A model generated the notes under the pieces. That model worked only from the letters and a program-made list of their open reading frames with translations, searched no databases and had not been told where the DNA came from. The translations under genes and the position numbers were made by a program. A stretch of DNA of 64,000 nucleotides from positions 3,906,001 through 3,970,000 of the forward strand of contig NZ_CP114289.2 in the NCBI RefSeq assembly GCF_027111315.2. Reading direction: 5' to 3'. Position 1 is the stretch's first letter, and the number at the start of each line of letters is the position of its first letter. Source of the stretch: Flavobacterium limnophilum. GTDB taxonomy: Bacteria; Bacteroidota; Bacteroidia; Flavobacteriales; Flavobacteriaceae. Positions 42,911 through 50,737 of this stretch are shown piece after piece.

Positions 42911-43954
42911 ATGCAAAAAATAAAAACAGCACTCTTGTCTTACGGAATGTCGGGAAAAGTTTTTCACGCACCATTTTTGGAACTTCATCCCGGTTTTGAA
43001 CTTTTGGGTTCTTGGGAAAGAAGCAAAAAATTGATACAAAAAGATTATCCCGAAGTGACAAGTTTTCCTAGTCTGGAATCGATTTTGGAAGACAAATCCA
43101 TCGATTTGGTTATCGTCAACACGCCAATTGACACCCATTTCGAGTATGCCAAAAAAGTGTTGCTGGCCGGAAAACACGCCATTGTCGAAAAAGCATTCAC
43201 GTCAAATGTTGCCGAAGCACAAGAATTGGCGGCCTTGGCCAAAGAAAAAGGATTGAAATTGTCCGTTTTTCAAAACCGAAGATGGGACAGCGAACTCAAA
43301 ACCGTGAAGAAAATCCTTGACGACAAGTTGTTGGGCGAAATTGTCGAAGCCGAATTTCATTTTGATCGTTACAATCCTGTTTTGAGTCCAAAAGTACACA
43401 AGGAAACCATCAATTCCGGATCGGGAATTTTGAAGGATTTGGGACCACACATTATTGACCAAGCCTTGTATTTGTTTGGGTTGCCCAATGCCGTTTTTGC
43501 CGATATCCGCATCACGAGGGAACATTCTTTGGTCGATGATTATTTGGATATTTTGCTGTATTATCCGAATCTAAGAGTGCGATTGAAAGCCGGATTTTTT
43601 GTGCGGGAACCCAATCCTTCCTATGTGGTTCACGGCAAGAAAGGATCGTTTTTGAAATCGCGTGGCGATGTGCAGGAAGACGAATTGAAACTGGGTAAAA
43701 AACCCAATTTAACCAATTGGGGAACCGAACAAGAAGGTCAAGAAGGATTGTTGCATACGGAAATCGACGGCAAAATCATCAAGGAAAAAGTGCCGACGCT
43801 TCAAGGTAATTATTGCGATTATTTTGACGGTCTTTACCATGCTATTGTCAATGATAAATCCGAACCCGTAACTAGCCAAGACGGCGTAAACGTGATGCGA
43901 ATTATTGATGCGGCCATCCAGAGCAACGAACAAATGAAAGCAATCAATTTATAA
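42911..43954 (+). CDS. Gfo/Idh/MocA-family NAD(P)-dependent oxidoreductase
   Basis: This 347-residue enzyme has a Rossmann start (IKTALLSYGMSGKVFHAPFL, resembling the E. coli YdgJ type), DLVIVNTPIDTHFEYAKKVL and the catalytic-lysine region KHAIVEKAFTSN (usually EKP; here EKA). The C-terminal sheet contains SGSGILKDLGPHIIDQALYL with a plausible catalytic His. Such enzymes oxidise or reduce sugars and polyols; the substrate here is not evident. It is flanked by palindromic repeats on both sides. Confidence 0.88.
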   Translation: MQKIKTALLSYGMSGKVFHAPFLELHPGFELLGSWERSKKLIQKDYPEVTSFPSLESILEDKSIDLVIVNTPIDTHFEYAKKVLLAGKHAIVEKAFTSNVAEAQELAALAKEKGLKLSVFQNRRWDSELKTVKKILDDKLLGEIVEAEFHFDRYNPVLSPKVHKETINSGSGILKDLGPHIIDQALYLFGLPNAVFADIRITREHSLVDDYLDILLYYPNLRVRLKAGFFVREPNPSYVVHGKKGSFLKSRGDVQEDELKLGKKPNLTNWGTEQEGQEGLLHTEIDGKIIKEKVPTLQGNYCDYFDGLYHAIVNDKSEPVTSQDGVNVMRIIDAAIQSNEQMKAINL

Positions 43955-43988
43955 CGAGACGATACTTAACTATGGCTTAATTATTTCA

Positions 43989-44089
43989 GCCACGAATTAC
44001 ACGAATTTTCACAAATTTTTTAAAATTAAAAAGGAATTCGTAAAATTTTTATAACAATGGAATTTGTGTAAATTCGTGGAATTCGTGGC
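43989..44089. repeat. CACGAATT inverted repeat, copy 3
   Basis: GCCACGAATTACACGAATTT (43989 on) pairs with a right arm ending GTGGAATTCGTGGC at 44089. A small GC-rich hairpin (CCGCTTAGCGG) follows near 44131. Between there and 44209 is AT-rich sequence with a -7-like TACTTTTG at 44219-44226. Confidence 0.75.
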
Positions 44090-44209
44090 AAAATTTTATT
44101 AAGTAATGGTGTTCTTAAAAATTTAGGCCGCTTAGCGGGCGGTCTTTAATTATAAACAATAACGTTATAAGGTTCCGTTAAAAAAAAGCCAACACCAAGC
44201 AGAAACAGA

Positions 44210-45466
44210 TTGATTTTGTACTTTTGCAGATTCAATTTTTTAAAACCAATTGTTTTGATAGATTTAGACTTTTTAACCCGATTCAAGACCAAAGGAAAGT
44301 ACAAAAAAAACTATAGAGATGCGAAAGCCTCTTATTTGGTAAGGATTCGTTGGGCAGTGTCACTTTTTTATTTTGCCATGGGTTTGTGTTTTGCCACTTG
44401 GGCAAGCCGGATTCCGCATATTAAAGCGGCGTTGGGCTTGAGCGATGGCCAATTGGGAACGATTCTTTTTGCGTTGCCGGTGGGCCAGTTGACGATGATG
44501 TATTTTTCGGGAAAACTGGTGACTCGTTTTGGCAGCCACCGCATTCTGCCTTTTTCCATCTTGATGTATGCTTTTAGTTTGACTAATTTGGGATTGGCCA
44601 CCAATGCTTGGCAACTGGCTCTAGGATTATATCTCTTTGGAATCTTTGGCAACCTGACGAACATATCCGTAAATACCCAAGGCATTTATACCGAAGGACT
44701 TTTCAAAAGAACCATTATGTCTTCGTTTCACGGAATGTGGAGTTTGGCAGGATTTACGGGAGCTTTGGTAGGTTTGGGGATGTTGGCGTTGGATTTGGGT
44801 ACGTATTCGCATTTTTTGATTGTTGCTTTTGTCGCCTTTTTGTTGATTGCCTTTAATTTCAAATTTTTGATAAAAGCCAAAGAAACCATTCGAGCCGAAA
44901 AGAAAAAAGGATTCCGAAAACCGGACAAGACCTTGGTTTTGCTTGGCGTAATTGGGTTTTGCAGCATGGCCAGCGAAGGCATCATGTTTGACTGGAGCGG
45001 CGTGTTTTTCAAGGACATTGTCAAAGTTCCGGGTGCATTGGTGGTTTTGGGTTACACTTCTTTTATGATCATGATGGCCAGCGGCCGATTTATTGGAGAT
45101 CGTTTTATTCATAGATTTGGACGAAAACGAGTAATGCAATTCAGTGGCATCATGATTTCAACGGGTTTCTTCACGGCCGTACTATTTCCTTTTATCATTC
45201 CGTCAACCCTTGCTTTTATGCTTATCGGATTGGGTGTTTCTACCGTGGTTCCCACTTTGTACAGCATTGCGGGAAAACATCCAACGATCCCGACAGGTGA
45301 AGCATTGACGGCAGTTTCCAGCGTGAGTTTCCTCGGATTTTTGATGGGACCACCCGTTATTGGCTACATCGCCGAATTGTCGAGTTTGCGATTTTCATTC
45401 GCTTTTATAGGTATTTTTGGATTTGCGATTGCCCTGATGGTGTCTCGGATTAAAGCCATTGAATAA
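44210..45466 (+). CDS. MFS transporter (YbjJ-like), start uncertain
   Basis: The protein has about 12 transmembrane segments beginning with VRIRWAVSLFYFAMGLCFAT; WASRIPHIKAALGLSDGQLG is a typical loop of the YbjJ-type branch of the major facilitator superfamily. The coordinates give the longest frame, which opens at TTG. No ATG lies in frame before the first membrane helix. A promoter-like TACTTTTG at 44219-44226 would place transcription start after that TTG. TTG codons at 44255 or 44336 are therefore better candidates for the real start. The substrate is unknown; sugar or small-molecule export is typical for relatives. Confidence 0.85.
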   Translation: MILYFCRFNFLKPIVLIDLDFLTRFKTKGKYKKNYRDAKASYLVRIRWAVSLFYFAMGLCFATWASRIPHIKAALGLSDGQLGTILFALPVGQLTMMYFSGKLVTRFGSHRILPFSILMYAFSLTNLGLATNAWQLALGLYLFGIFGNLTNISVNTQGIYTEGLFKRTIMSSFHGMWSLAGFTGALVGLGMLALDLGTYSHFLIVAFVAFLLIAFNFKFLIKAKETIRAEKKKGFRKPDKTLVLLGVIGFCSMASEGIMFDWSGVFFKDIVKVPGALVVLGYTSFMIMMASGRFIGDRFIHRFGRKRVMQFSGIMISTGFFTAVLFPFIIPSTLAFMLIGLGVSTVVPTLYSIAGKHPTIPTGEALTAVSSVSFLGFLMGPPVIGYIAELSSLRFSFAFIGIFGFAIALMVSRIKAIE

Positions 45467-45625
45467 TTGGTAAATCTATTTTTCTTTAGCTAAAAACTTG
45501 TAAATCAAGCCGCAATTTATTTGATGTCATAAAAATCATTGGTGTCTATTAATTTTCAGGATTAAAACTATTTTCCATTGATGTTTTTTGTATTTTGGCA
45601 ATCCCTAAATAACAATAAATGTCCT

Positions 45626-46492
45626 ATGAAAACCTACCTTATTGCCATCTTTATGTTGGTCTTTTCCTATTTGGCACAAAGCCAAACCCAAGAAAAATCG
45701 GTTCAGTTAAAACAAATAAACATAGTAAAAACCAATTATCGCGATTTCAAAAGTGGTGAGATTGTAAATAAAAAGATTTCATTTCAAGACGGTAAACTAT
45801 TATCCATTAAAACATCTGACGTGATTCAAAACTTTTTTTACAACCAAAAAGGATTGTTGGATCGAAGCGTCAAAGAAAAGGAAGGAAGTAATTGGAAAGA
45901 GGTTATAAACTATGCTTATGACGAAAACAATCGATTGATAAAATTTGGCAAAAAATACCAAGAAGGGGCTGAATTTGTTACTAAAACGGTAACTATAACG
46001 TATCAAGGTGCTAGAGTAAAAGTAATTACCCAAAAAAGCACCACCAAAGAAGCAATAATTGATAATATTGAATATATTGTCGAGAATGGTCTTGTGGTCA
46101 GACGTTCTTCAAGAGATCGAAACGAACAAATTATCAATAAAACAGAGTATATTTATACAAATGGCAATATCGTTCGACATACAGGGTTGTTAGGCGACAA
46201 ATCTGTAAAATATTATACTTTCGACGATAAAAATTCGCCAGAATTATTGTTGGTAAAAAGCGTATTTGGCGAAAACTATAAAGTTATTGTTCCATTGGTT
46301 TCTTTTCACGAAGAAGAATTTAACTTTCAAATGATTTCTGAGGCCAATGAATTGAGTTATAGAACCACGGCCATAAAAGATATAGTTAAAAGCGGAAAAT
46401 ATAAATACAATGAACTAAATTATCCAACATCCTTTTCCCTTTCAGAAGAGGGCGGAAGGGTGAAAACTGTAAAAACTTATTTTTATGAGTAA
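45626..46492 (+). CDS. Secreted hypothetical protein with YD-like repeats
   Basis: This 288-residue protein uses the ATG at 45626, where a signal peptide begins (MKTYLIAIFMLVFSYLAQSQ); the frame opens 16 codons earlier at a TTG. The mature part is all beta in appearance, with short repeated units such as FFYNQKGLLDRSVKEKEGSN, YAYDENNRLIKFG, YTNGNIVRHTG and YKYNELNYPTSF. These recall the tyrosine/asparagine-rich repeats of RHS/YD-type or MORN-like proteins. No catalytic motif is seen. Function unknown; periplasmic or surface location is inferred. Confidence 0.7.
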   Translation: MKTYLIAIFMLVFSYLAQSQTQEKSVQLKQINIVKTNYRDFKSGEIVNKKISFQDGKLLSIKTSDVIQNFFYNQKGLLDRSVKEKEGSNWKEVINYAYDENNRLIKFGKKYQEGAEFVTKTVTITYQGARVKVITQKSTTKEAIIDNIEYIVENGLVVRRSSRDRNEQIINKTEYIYTNGNIVRHTGLLGDKSVKYYTFDDKNSPELLLVKSVFGENYKVIVPLVSFHEEEFNFQMISEANELSYRTTAIKDIVKSGKYKYNELNYPTSFSLSEEGGRVKTVKTYFYE

Positions 46493-46540
46493 ACGTATTC
46501 CGTTTCTTCGTCAGATGACAAAATAAAACCTTTAATGAGA

Positions 46541-46574
46541 TTGGTTATAAGTCCACTGCAAATCATTAAATTTG
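46541..46574 (+). promoter_or_regulatory. Promoter of hflX
   Basis: TTG at 46541-46543, then 23 bp, then TAAATTTG at 46567-46574, a full TAnnTTTG match, 17 bp before the hflX ATG. The short leader is consistent with Bacteroidota genes that lack a strong Shine-Dalgarno sequence. Confidence 0.5.
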
Positions 46575-46590
46575 TGGCTTATTATATATT

Positions 46591-47823
46591 ATGTTAGAAA
46601 AAGAAGTAATCAATTTTGAAAAAACGGCCATTGTTGGCATCGTTACCCAAAACCAAGGAGAGGATAAACTCAACGAGTATCTGGACGAATTGGAGTTTTT
46701 GACTTTTACCGCTGGAGGCGAAGTGGTCAAACGTTTTTGGCAAAAAATGGACAAACCCAATCCCAAAACATTTTTGGGAACAGGAAAAATAGACGAGATT
46801 AACCTTTATGTAAAGGAAAATGATATCTCGACCTTGATATTTGATGATGAATTAACGCCTTCGCAGCAAAAAAATATTTCCAAAATCATAGACTGCAAAA
46901 TTCTCGATAGAACCAATCTTATCCTGGATATTTTTGCCCAAAGAGCCGAAACCTCTTATGCCAGAACCCAAGTGGAATTGGCACAATGCATCTATTTGTT
47001 GCCAAGATTATCAGGACTTTGGACACACTTGGAACGTCAAAAAGGGGGAATCGGGATGCGTGGACCGGGAGAAACGGAGATCGAAACCGACAGACGTATT
47101 GTTCGTGACCGAATTGCGTTGTTGAAAGAAAAAATAAAAGCCATCGACAAGCAAATGGGAACCCAAAGAGGCAATCGCGGAGCCATGGTTCGTGTGGCCT
47201 TGGTGGGTTATACCAATGTGGGGAAATCGACTTTGATGAACGCCATTGGCAAAAGCGATGTTTTCGTGGAGAACAAACTTTTCGCCACCTTGGACACAAC
47301 CGTTCGAAAAGTGGTGATTAAAAACTTGCCTTTCCTGCTTTCGGACACGGTGGGTTTTATTCGAAAATTGCCGACACAACTGGTGGATTCCTTCAAAAGT
47401 ACATTGGATGAGGTTCGCGAAGCCGATTTGCTCTTGCACGTTGTCGATATTTCGCATCCCGATTTCGAAGATCATATTGAGTCGGTAAACCAAACTTTGG
47501 CAGACATCAAGGCCAAAGACAAACCTATTCTTATGGTTTTCAACAAGATTGACGCCTACAAACATTTGACCATTGACGAAGATGATTTAATGACCGAGAA
47601 AACGCCAAGGCATTTCACCCTCGAAGAATGGAAAACCACTTGGATGCACCGTGTGGGCGAAGAAAACGCCTTATTTATTTCGGCAGCCAACAAAGAAAAT
47701 TTCGAGGATTTCCGGGAACGGGTTTACGAAGCCGTGCGACAAATTCACATCACGCGCTTTCCCTATAACAAGTTTTTGTATCCCGATTACAAGGATGCCG
47801 TGGAAAAAGAAGAGAAAGAATAA
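46591..47823 (+). CDS. hflX: Ribosome-associated GTPase HflX
   Basis: This 410-residue protein has the HflX N-terminal domain (VKRFWQKMDKPNPKTFLGTG, LIFDDELTPSQQKNI, DRTNLILDIFAQRAETSYAR) and the glycine-rich linker GGIGMRGPGETEIETDRR. The G domain follows with G1 GYTNVGKST, G3 DTVGFIRKLP and G4 NKID. HflX splits or rescues stalled ribosomes under stress. Length and motifs are normal. A terminator follows directly. Confidence 0.97.
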   Translation: MLEKEVINFEKTAIVGIVTQNQGEDKLNEYLDELEFLTFTAGGEVVKRFWQKMDKPNPKTFLGTGKIDEINLYVKENDISTLIFDDELTPSQQKNISKIIDCKILDRTNLILDIFAQRAETSYARTQVELAQCIYLLPRLSGLWTHLERQKGGIGMRGPGETEIETDRRIVRDRIALLKEKIKAIDKQMGTQRGNRGAMVRVALVGYTNVGKSTLMNAIGKSDVFVENKLFATLDTTVRKVVIKNLPFLLSDTVGFIRKLPTQLVDSFKSTLDEVREADLLLHVVDISHPDFEDHIESVNQTLADIKAKDKPILMVFNKIDAYKHLTIDEDDLMTEKTPRHFTLEEWKTTWMHRVGEENALFISAANKENFEDFRERVYEAVRQIHITRFPYNKFLYPDYKDAVEKEEKE

Positions 47824-47847
47824 TTCTTCCAAAATATAAAGTACAAC

Positions 47848-47882
47848 AATCCCTTTTGAGTTTTCAAGAGGGATTTTTTTTT
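47848..47882 (+). terminator. Terminator of hflX
   Basis: AATCCCTTTTGA (47848-47859) pairs with TCAAGAGGGATT (47864-47875, one G-T pair) and runs into T. It lies 25 bp after the stop codon. Confidence 0.85.
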
Positions 47883-47939
47883 GGAATGCGCTAGGTTTTT
47901 CAAATGATTTGTAAGAAAAAATGAATATATTTGAATCAA

Positions 47940-48024
47940 AATAATGTGTAATAAAATCACATATATTTACCCTAATCTGGGTGGCTCTGTGTGATTTTGT
48001 CACACATACAAACGAGTTAGCAGA
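47940..48024. other. Left boundary of a gene-cassette-like element: dyads and GTTAGCAG
   Basis: Two dyads, ATGTG...CACAT (~47944-47962) and TGTGTGA-TTTTG-TCACACA (47988-48006), are followed by CGAGTTAGCAGAC just before the RES-like gene. At the gene's far end CGCCTGCTAATAC (~49068) contains the reverse complement TGCTAA/TTAGCA. The pair looks like recombination-site or cassette ends, in the manner of attC-like sites, but the match to a GTTRRRY core is loose. Confidence 0.35.
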
Positions 48025-48030
48025 CATTTC

Positions 48031-49062
48031 ATGAAACATAACTGGCAACAAACATTCAAAGATTTTCCAGAAATTCCTCCAGAAAAAAGATGGCAGGAAA
48101 ACTCGTTAATGTCAACTGAGCAAGAAATTGCGATGAAATTTTTAAACCAACAACATATTTCTAAAAAAGAAGAGGAAACTTTTAAAGAAATCCTTCAATT
48201 TTATAAAGTTCTGAACGAAAAATTACAAAGTTTAGATTACACATCTTTATCGGATGTTGAAAGAGAATTATTTAAAGGATACATTTTATATGCTTTTAAT
48301 TATTTACCAATTATTTCAAACAATCTAACGATTTTCACAACTTATCGCATGGTAATAAATGAATCAGTTTTAGATAACAATGAAAGAATCACTAACTCAA
48401 AATATTTAAAACACCCTACGTTAGAAATAGTTCAAAAGACTAGACGTTACAATAGAGCAAATTCAACAAATACAACTGCTTTTTATTCATCTGAGTCGAT
48501 TGACACAAACCTTAAGGAGTTAAGACCTCCACTTAATAAACTAATAACAATAGGCGTTTGGCGCCCAAAATCTAATCGTAAATTCCTATCATATGCGATT
48601 TCACATGGCAAAGAAGCGATTAAAAATAATGTAGGTGTTGCTAAAGCAACTAAAGCATTTGAAGAACTTAAACCATATAATTCTCCGCTTTTTATTGAAT
48701 ACATTGAAAATTATTTTAATTTACTTGGTAGAGAATTTTCAAAAACCGTTTCTCACCATTCAGAATATTTAATGAGTTCAACTTTCTCAGAACTAATACT
48801 TCATGGCAAAGGCAGTGATATTAATTTTGAATGTATAATCTATCCTAGTGTCGGCAATAATTTCAAAACTGATAATATTGCTATGCGTACAGATGTATTT
48901 GAGAACGATTTTTATTTGGAGAAAGTAATTGAATTTGAGGTAACAGAAGCATTTTATGATGATCCATCCATTGCTGACGAAGCTGATGAGATTACCTTAG
49001 CAGATGTCACAAAAGTTTCTATTACAACTGAAATTGATAAAGATGGCAATATTAAGTGGTAG
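48031..49062 (+). CDS. RES-like domain protein (possible NAD-targeting toxin fold)
   Basis: This is a 343-residue cytoplasmic protein, AT-rich compared with hflX upstream. The central region RRYNRANSTNTTAFYSSES followed by LKELRPPLNKLITIGVWRP has the Arg...Tyr...Ser/Glu order of RES domains, whose known small members degrade NAD as toxins. The N-terminal ~130 residues are helical and not recognised. The C-terminal part (LLGREFSKTVSHHSEYLMSS, FECIIYPSVG) is also seen, as far as I recall, in longer Bacteroidota RES-family proteins. It sits directly before a higB remnant and higA and is bounded by cassette-like dyads. Function is inferred; RES assignment is moderate. Confidence 0.55.
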   Translation: MKHNWQQTFKDFPEIPPEKRWQENSLMSTEQEIAMKFLNQQHISKKEEETFKEILQFYKVLNEKLQSLDYTSLSDVERELFKGYILYAFNYLPIISNNLTIFTTYRMVINESVLDNNERITNSKYLKHPTLEIVQKTRRYNRANSTNTTAFYSSESIDTNLKELRPPLNKLITIGVWRPKSNRKFLSYAISHGKEAIKNNVGVAKATKAFEELKPYNSPLFIEYIENYFNLLGREFSKTVSHHSEYLMSSTFSELILHGKGSDINFECIIYPSVGNNFKTDNIAMRTDVFENDFYLEKVIEFEVTEAFYDDPSIADEADEITLADVTKVSITTEIDKDGNIKW

Positions 49063-49107
49063 AAGAAACGCCTGCTAATACTTGCTACAAGCGATTTGGG
49101 CAATTGG

Positions 49108-49230
49108 CTTAATGGAAAATTGGTGATTTTACTTAATGGTTTTCAAAAGAAAACGCAAAAAACACCAAAAAATGAAATTGAAAGAGCATTGCGCTTAATG
49201 ACAAAATATTACAACGAAAAATCTAAATAA
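49108..49230 (+). pseudogene. C-terminal remnant of a HigB/RelE-type toxin
   Basis: In a frame without a start codon the sequence encodes LNGKLVILLNGFQ, then KKTQKTPKNEIERALRLMTKYYNEKSK and a stop. FxKKTxKTP...EIExA is the C-terminal signature of HigB-type toxins (phage Gp49-like family). The stop lies 2 bp before the higA ATG, as in intact higBA pairs. The N-terminal two-thirds are gone, replaced by the RES-like gene. The fragment cannot be a working mRNA nuclease. Confidence 0.75.
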
Positions 49231-49232
49231 TT

Positions 49233-49523
49233 ATGGAAACTAAAAGTTGGACAACTATTAAAAACGAGGTTTACGGAGAAAAAGGAACCGAAAGACGTGA
49301 TGAACTTGAGAGAGAATCCCAAGGTTTTAAAATTGGTTTACTTTTGAAAAAAGCTCGTGAAGAAAAAAAATTGACACAATCTGAATTGGGTGATTTAGTT
49401 GAAAAAAAGAGAGAATATATTTCCAGAATTGAAAATAACGGAAGTAATTTAACGCTCAAAACTTTATATGACATCGTTGAAAAAGGTCTTGGAGGAAAAG
49501 TAAAAATCCAAATCGAAATATAG
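49233..49523 (+). CDS. HigA-type XRE antitoxin (orphaned)
   Basis: This 96-residue protein has a helix-turn-helix of the XRE type (IGLLLKKAREEKKLTQSELG, DLVEKKREYISRIENNGS, LTLKTLYDIVEKGLGGKVKI). The N-terminal extension TTIKNEVYGEKGTERRDELE is usual for HigA partners of this toxin class. The gene is intact although its toxin gene is truncated. It may persist as a solitary regulator or protect against a related toxin. Confidence 0.85.
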   Translation: METKSWTTIKNEVYGEKGTERRDELERESQGFKIGLLLKKAREEKKLTQSELGDLVEKKREYISRIENNGSNLTLKTLYDIVEKGLGGKVKIQIEI

Positions 49524-49555
49524 CAACAGCTGCAAATGATAATATTATTCAAAAC

Positions 49556-49593
49556 AAAAGACCCTTAACAATCTCGCTAAAGGTCTTTTTTTT
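49556..49593 (+). terminator. Terminator after higA
   Basis: AAAAGACC (49556 on) pairs with GGTCTTTT at 49582-49589 around an 18-nt loop, followed by T. It lies 33 bp after the higA stop. Confidence 0.65.
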
Positions 49594-49744
49594 TATTGCA
49601 TTTGATTTAAAATTGCAATCCAACAAGCACAAAATCCAAACCAAGAAATTAGTTTCATTTTTGTATGTTTTCTGTAAATTTGTTATATTTTTACAAACTT
49701 TTAGTGTTTACGAAAAGGTAACTTTACATTTCTAAATCATCGAT

Positions 49745-50710
49745 ATGAATCCCAAAATACTGATTATAGGTGCTTGCGGGCAAATTGGAACAGAGTTAAC
49801 CCATAAACTTCGAATGCTGTACGGCATCGAAAATGTCGTTGCTGCCGATATTCGAAAGTTGAACAACGACATCGTGAATTCGGGTATTTTTGAAGTGGTG
49901 AATGCCTTGGATTTTAACCAGATTCAGCATCTTGTCGAAATTCACCAAATTACCGACGTGTATTTGATGGCGGCATTGCTATCGGCAACAGCCGAAAAGA
50001 ATCCATCGTTTGCTTGGGATTTGAACATGAATTCCTTGTTTCACGTTTTGAATTTGGCCAAAGCCAAGCAAATAAAAAAAGTATTCTGGCCATCGAGCAT
50101 TGCCGTTTTTGGTCCAAACACGCCACGTGAAAACACGCCCCAATACACGATCACGGAACCTTCAACAGTGTACGGAATCAGTAAACTGGCGGGCGAAAGA
50201 TGGTGTGAGTATTACAATTCCCATTTTGGCGTCGATGTGCGAAGTGTTCGTTATCCTGGACTGATTAGTTGGTCAACGCCTCCGGGCGGAGGAACGACGG
50301 ATTATGCGGTAGACATTTACCACAAAGCCTTGAGCGACCAGAAATACGAATGTTTTTTGTCGGCGGAAACCAAAATGCCGATGATGTATATGGATGACGC
50401 TATTGACGCCACCATTCGAATCATGCAAGCTCCAGCGGAACAAATCAAGATTCGGTCTTCCTATAATCTGGCCGCAATGAGTTTTACGCCTACAGAAATT
50501 GCTGCCGAAATCCAAAAACACATTCCAGAATTTACCATTTCCTACCAACCCGATTTCCGTCAAACCATCGCCGATAGTTGGCCAGCCAGCATTGATGATA
50601 GTCGTGCGAGGGAAGATTGGAACTGGCATCACGAGTTTAATCTTGAAAGCATGACGGTCGACATGCTGAAAAATCTAAATTCAACACAACCCAAAAATTA
50701 TCACGTATAG
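49745..50710 (+). CDS. SDR-type L-threonine 3-dehydrogenase / NAD-dependent epimerase family
   Basis: This is a 321-residue extended short-chain dehydrogenase. The NAD site is IIGACGQIGTEL, the active site is WPSSIAVFGPNTPRENTPQ then STVYGISKLAGERW (Tyr-x-x-x-Lys), and RSVRYPGLISWSTPPGGGTT follows. This pattern matches the UDP-galactose-epimerase-like threonine dehydrogenases described from flavobacteria, which oxidise L-threonine to 2-amino-3-oxobutanoate. It is cytoplasmic and followed after 27 bp by a peptidase gene. A general sugar epimerase is the alternative. Confidence 0.85.
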   Translation: MNPKILIIGACGQIGTELTHKLRMLYGIENVVAADIRKLNNDIVNSGIFEVVNALDFNQIQHLVEIHQITDVYLMAALLSATAEKNPSFAWDLNMNSLFHVLNLAKAKQIKKVFWPSSIAVFGPNTPRENTPQYTITEPSTVYGISKLAGERWCEYYNSHFGVDVRSVRYPGLISWSTPPGGGTTDYAVDIYHKALSDQKYECFLSAETKMPMMYMDDAIDATIRIMQAPAEQIKIRSSYNLAAMSFTPTEIAAEIQKHIPEFTISYQPDFRQTIADSWPASIDDSRAREDWNWHHEFNLESMTVDMLKNLNSTQPKNYHV

Positions 50711-50737
50711 AATTCAAACCAACAAAAATTATAATTA

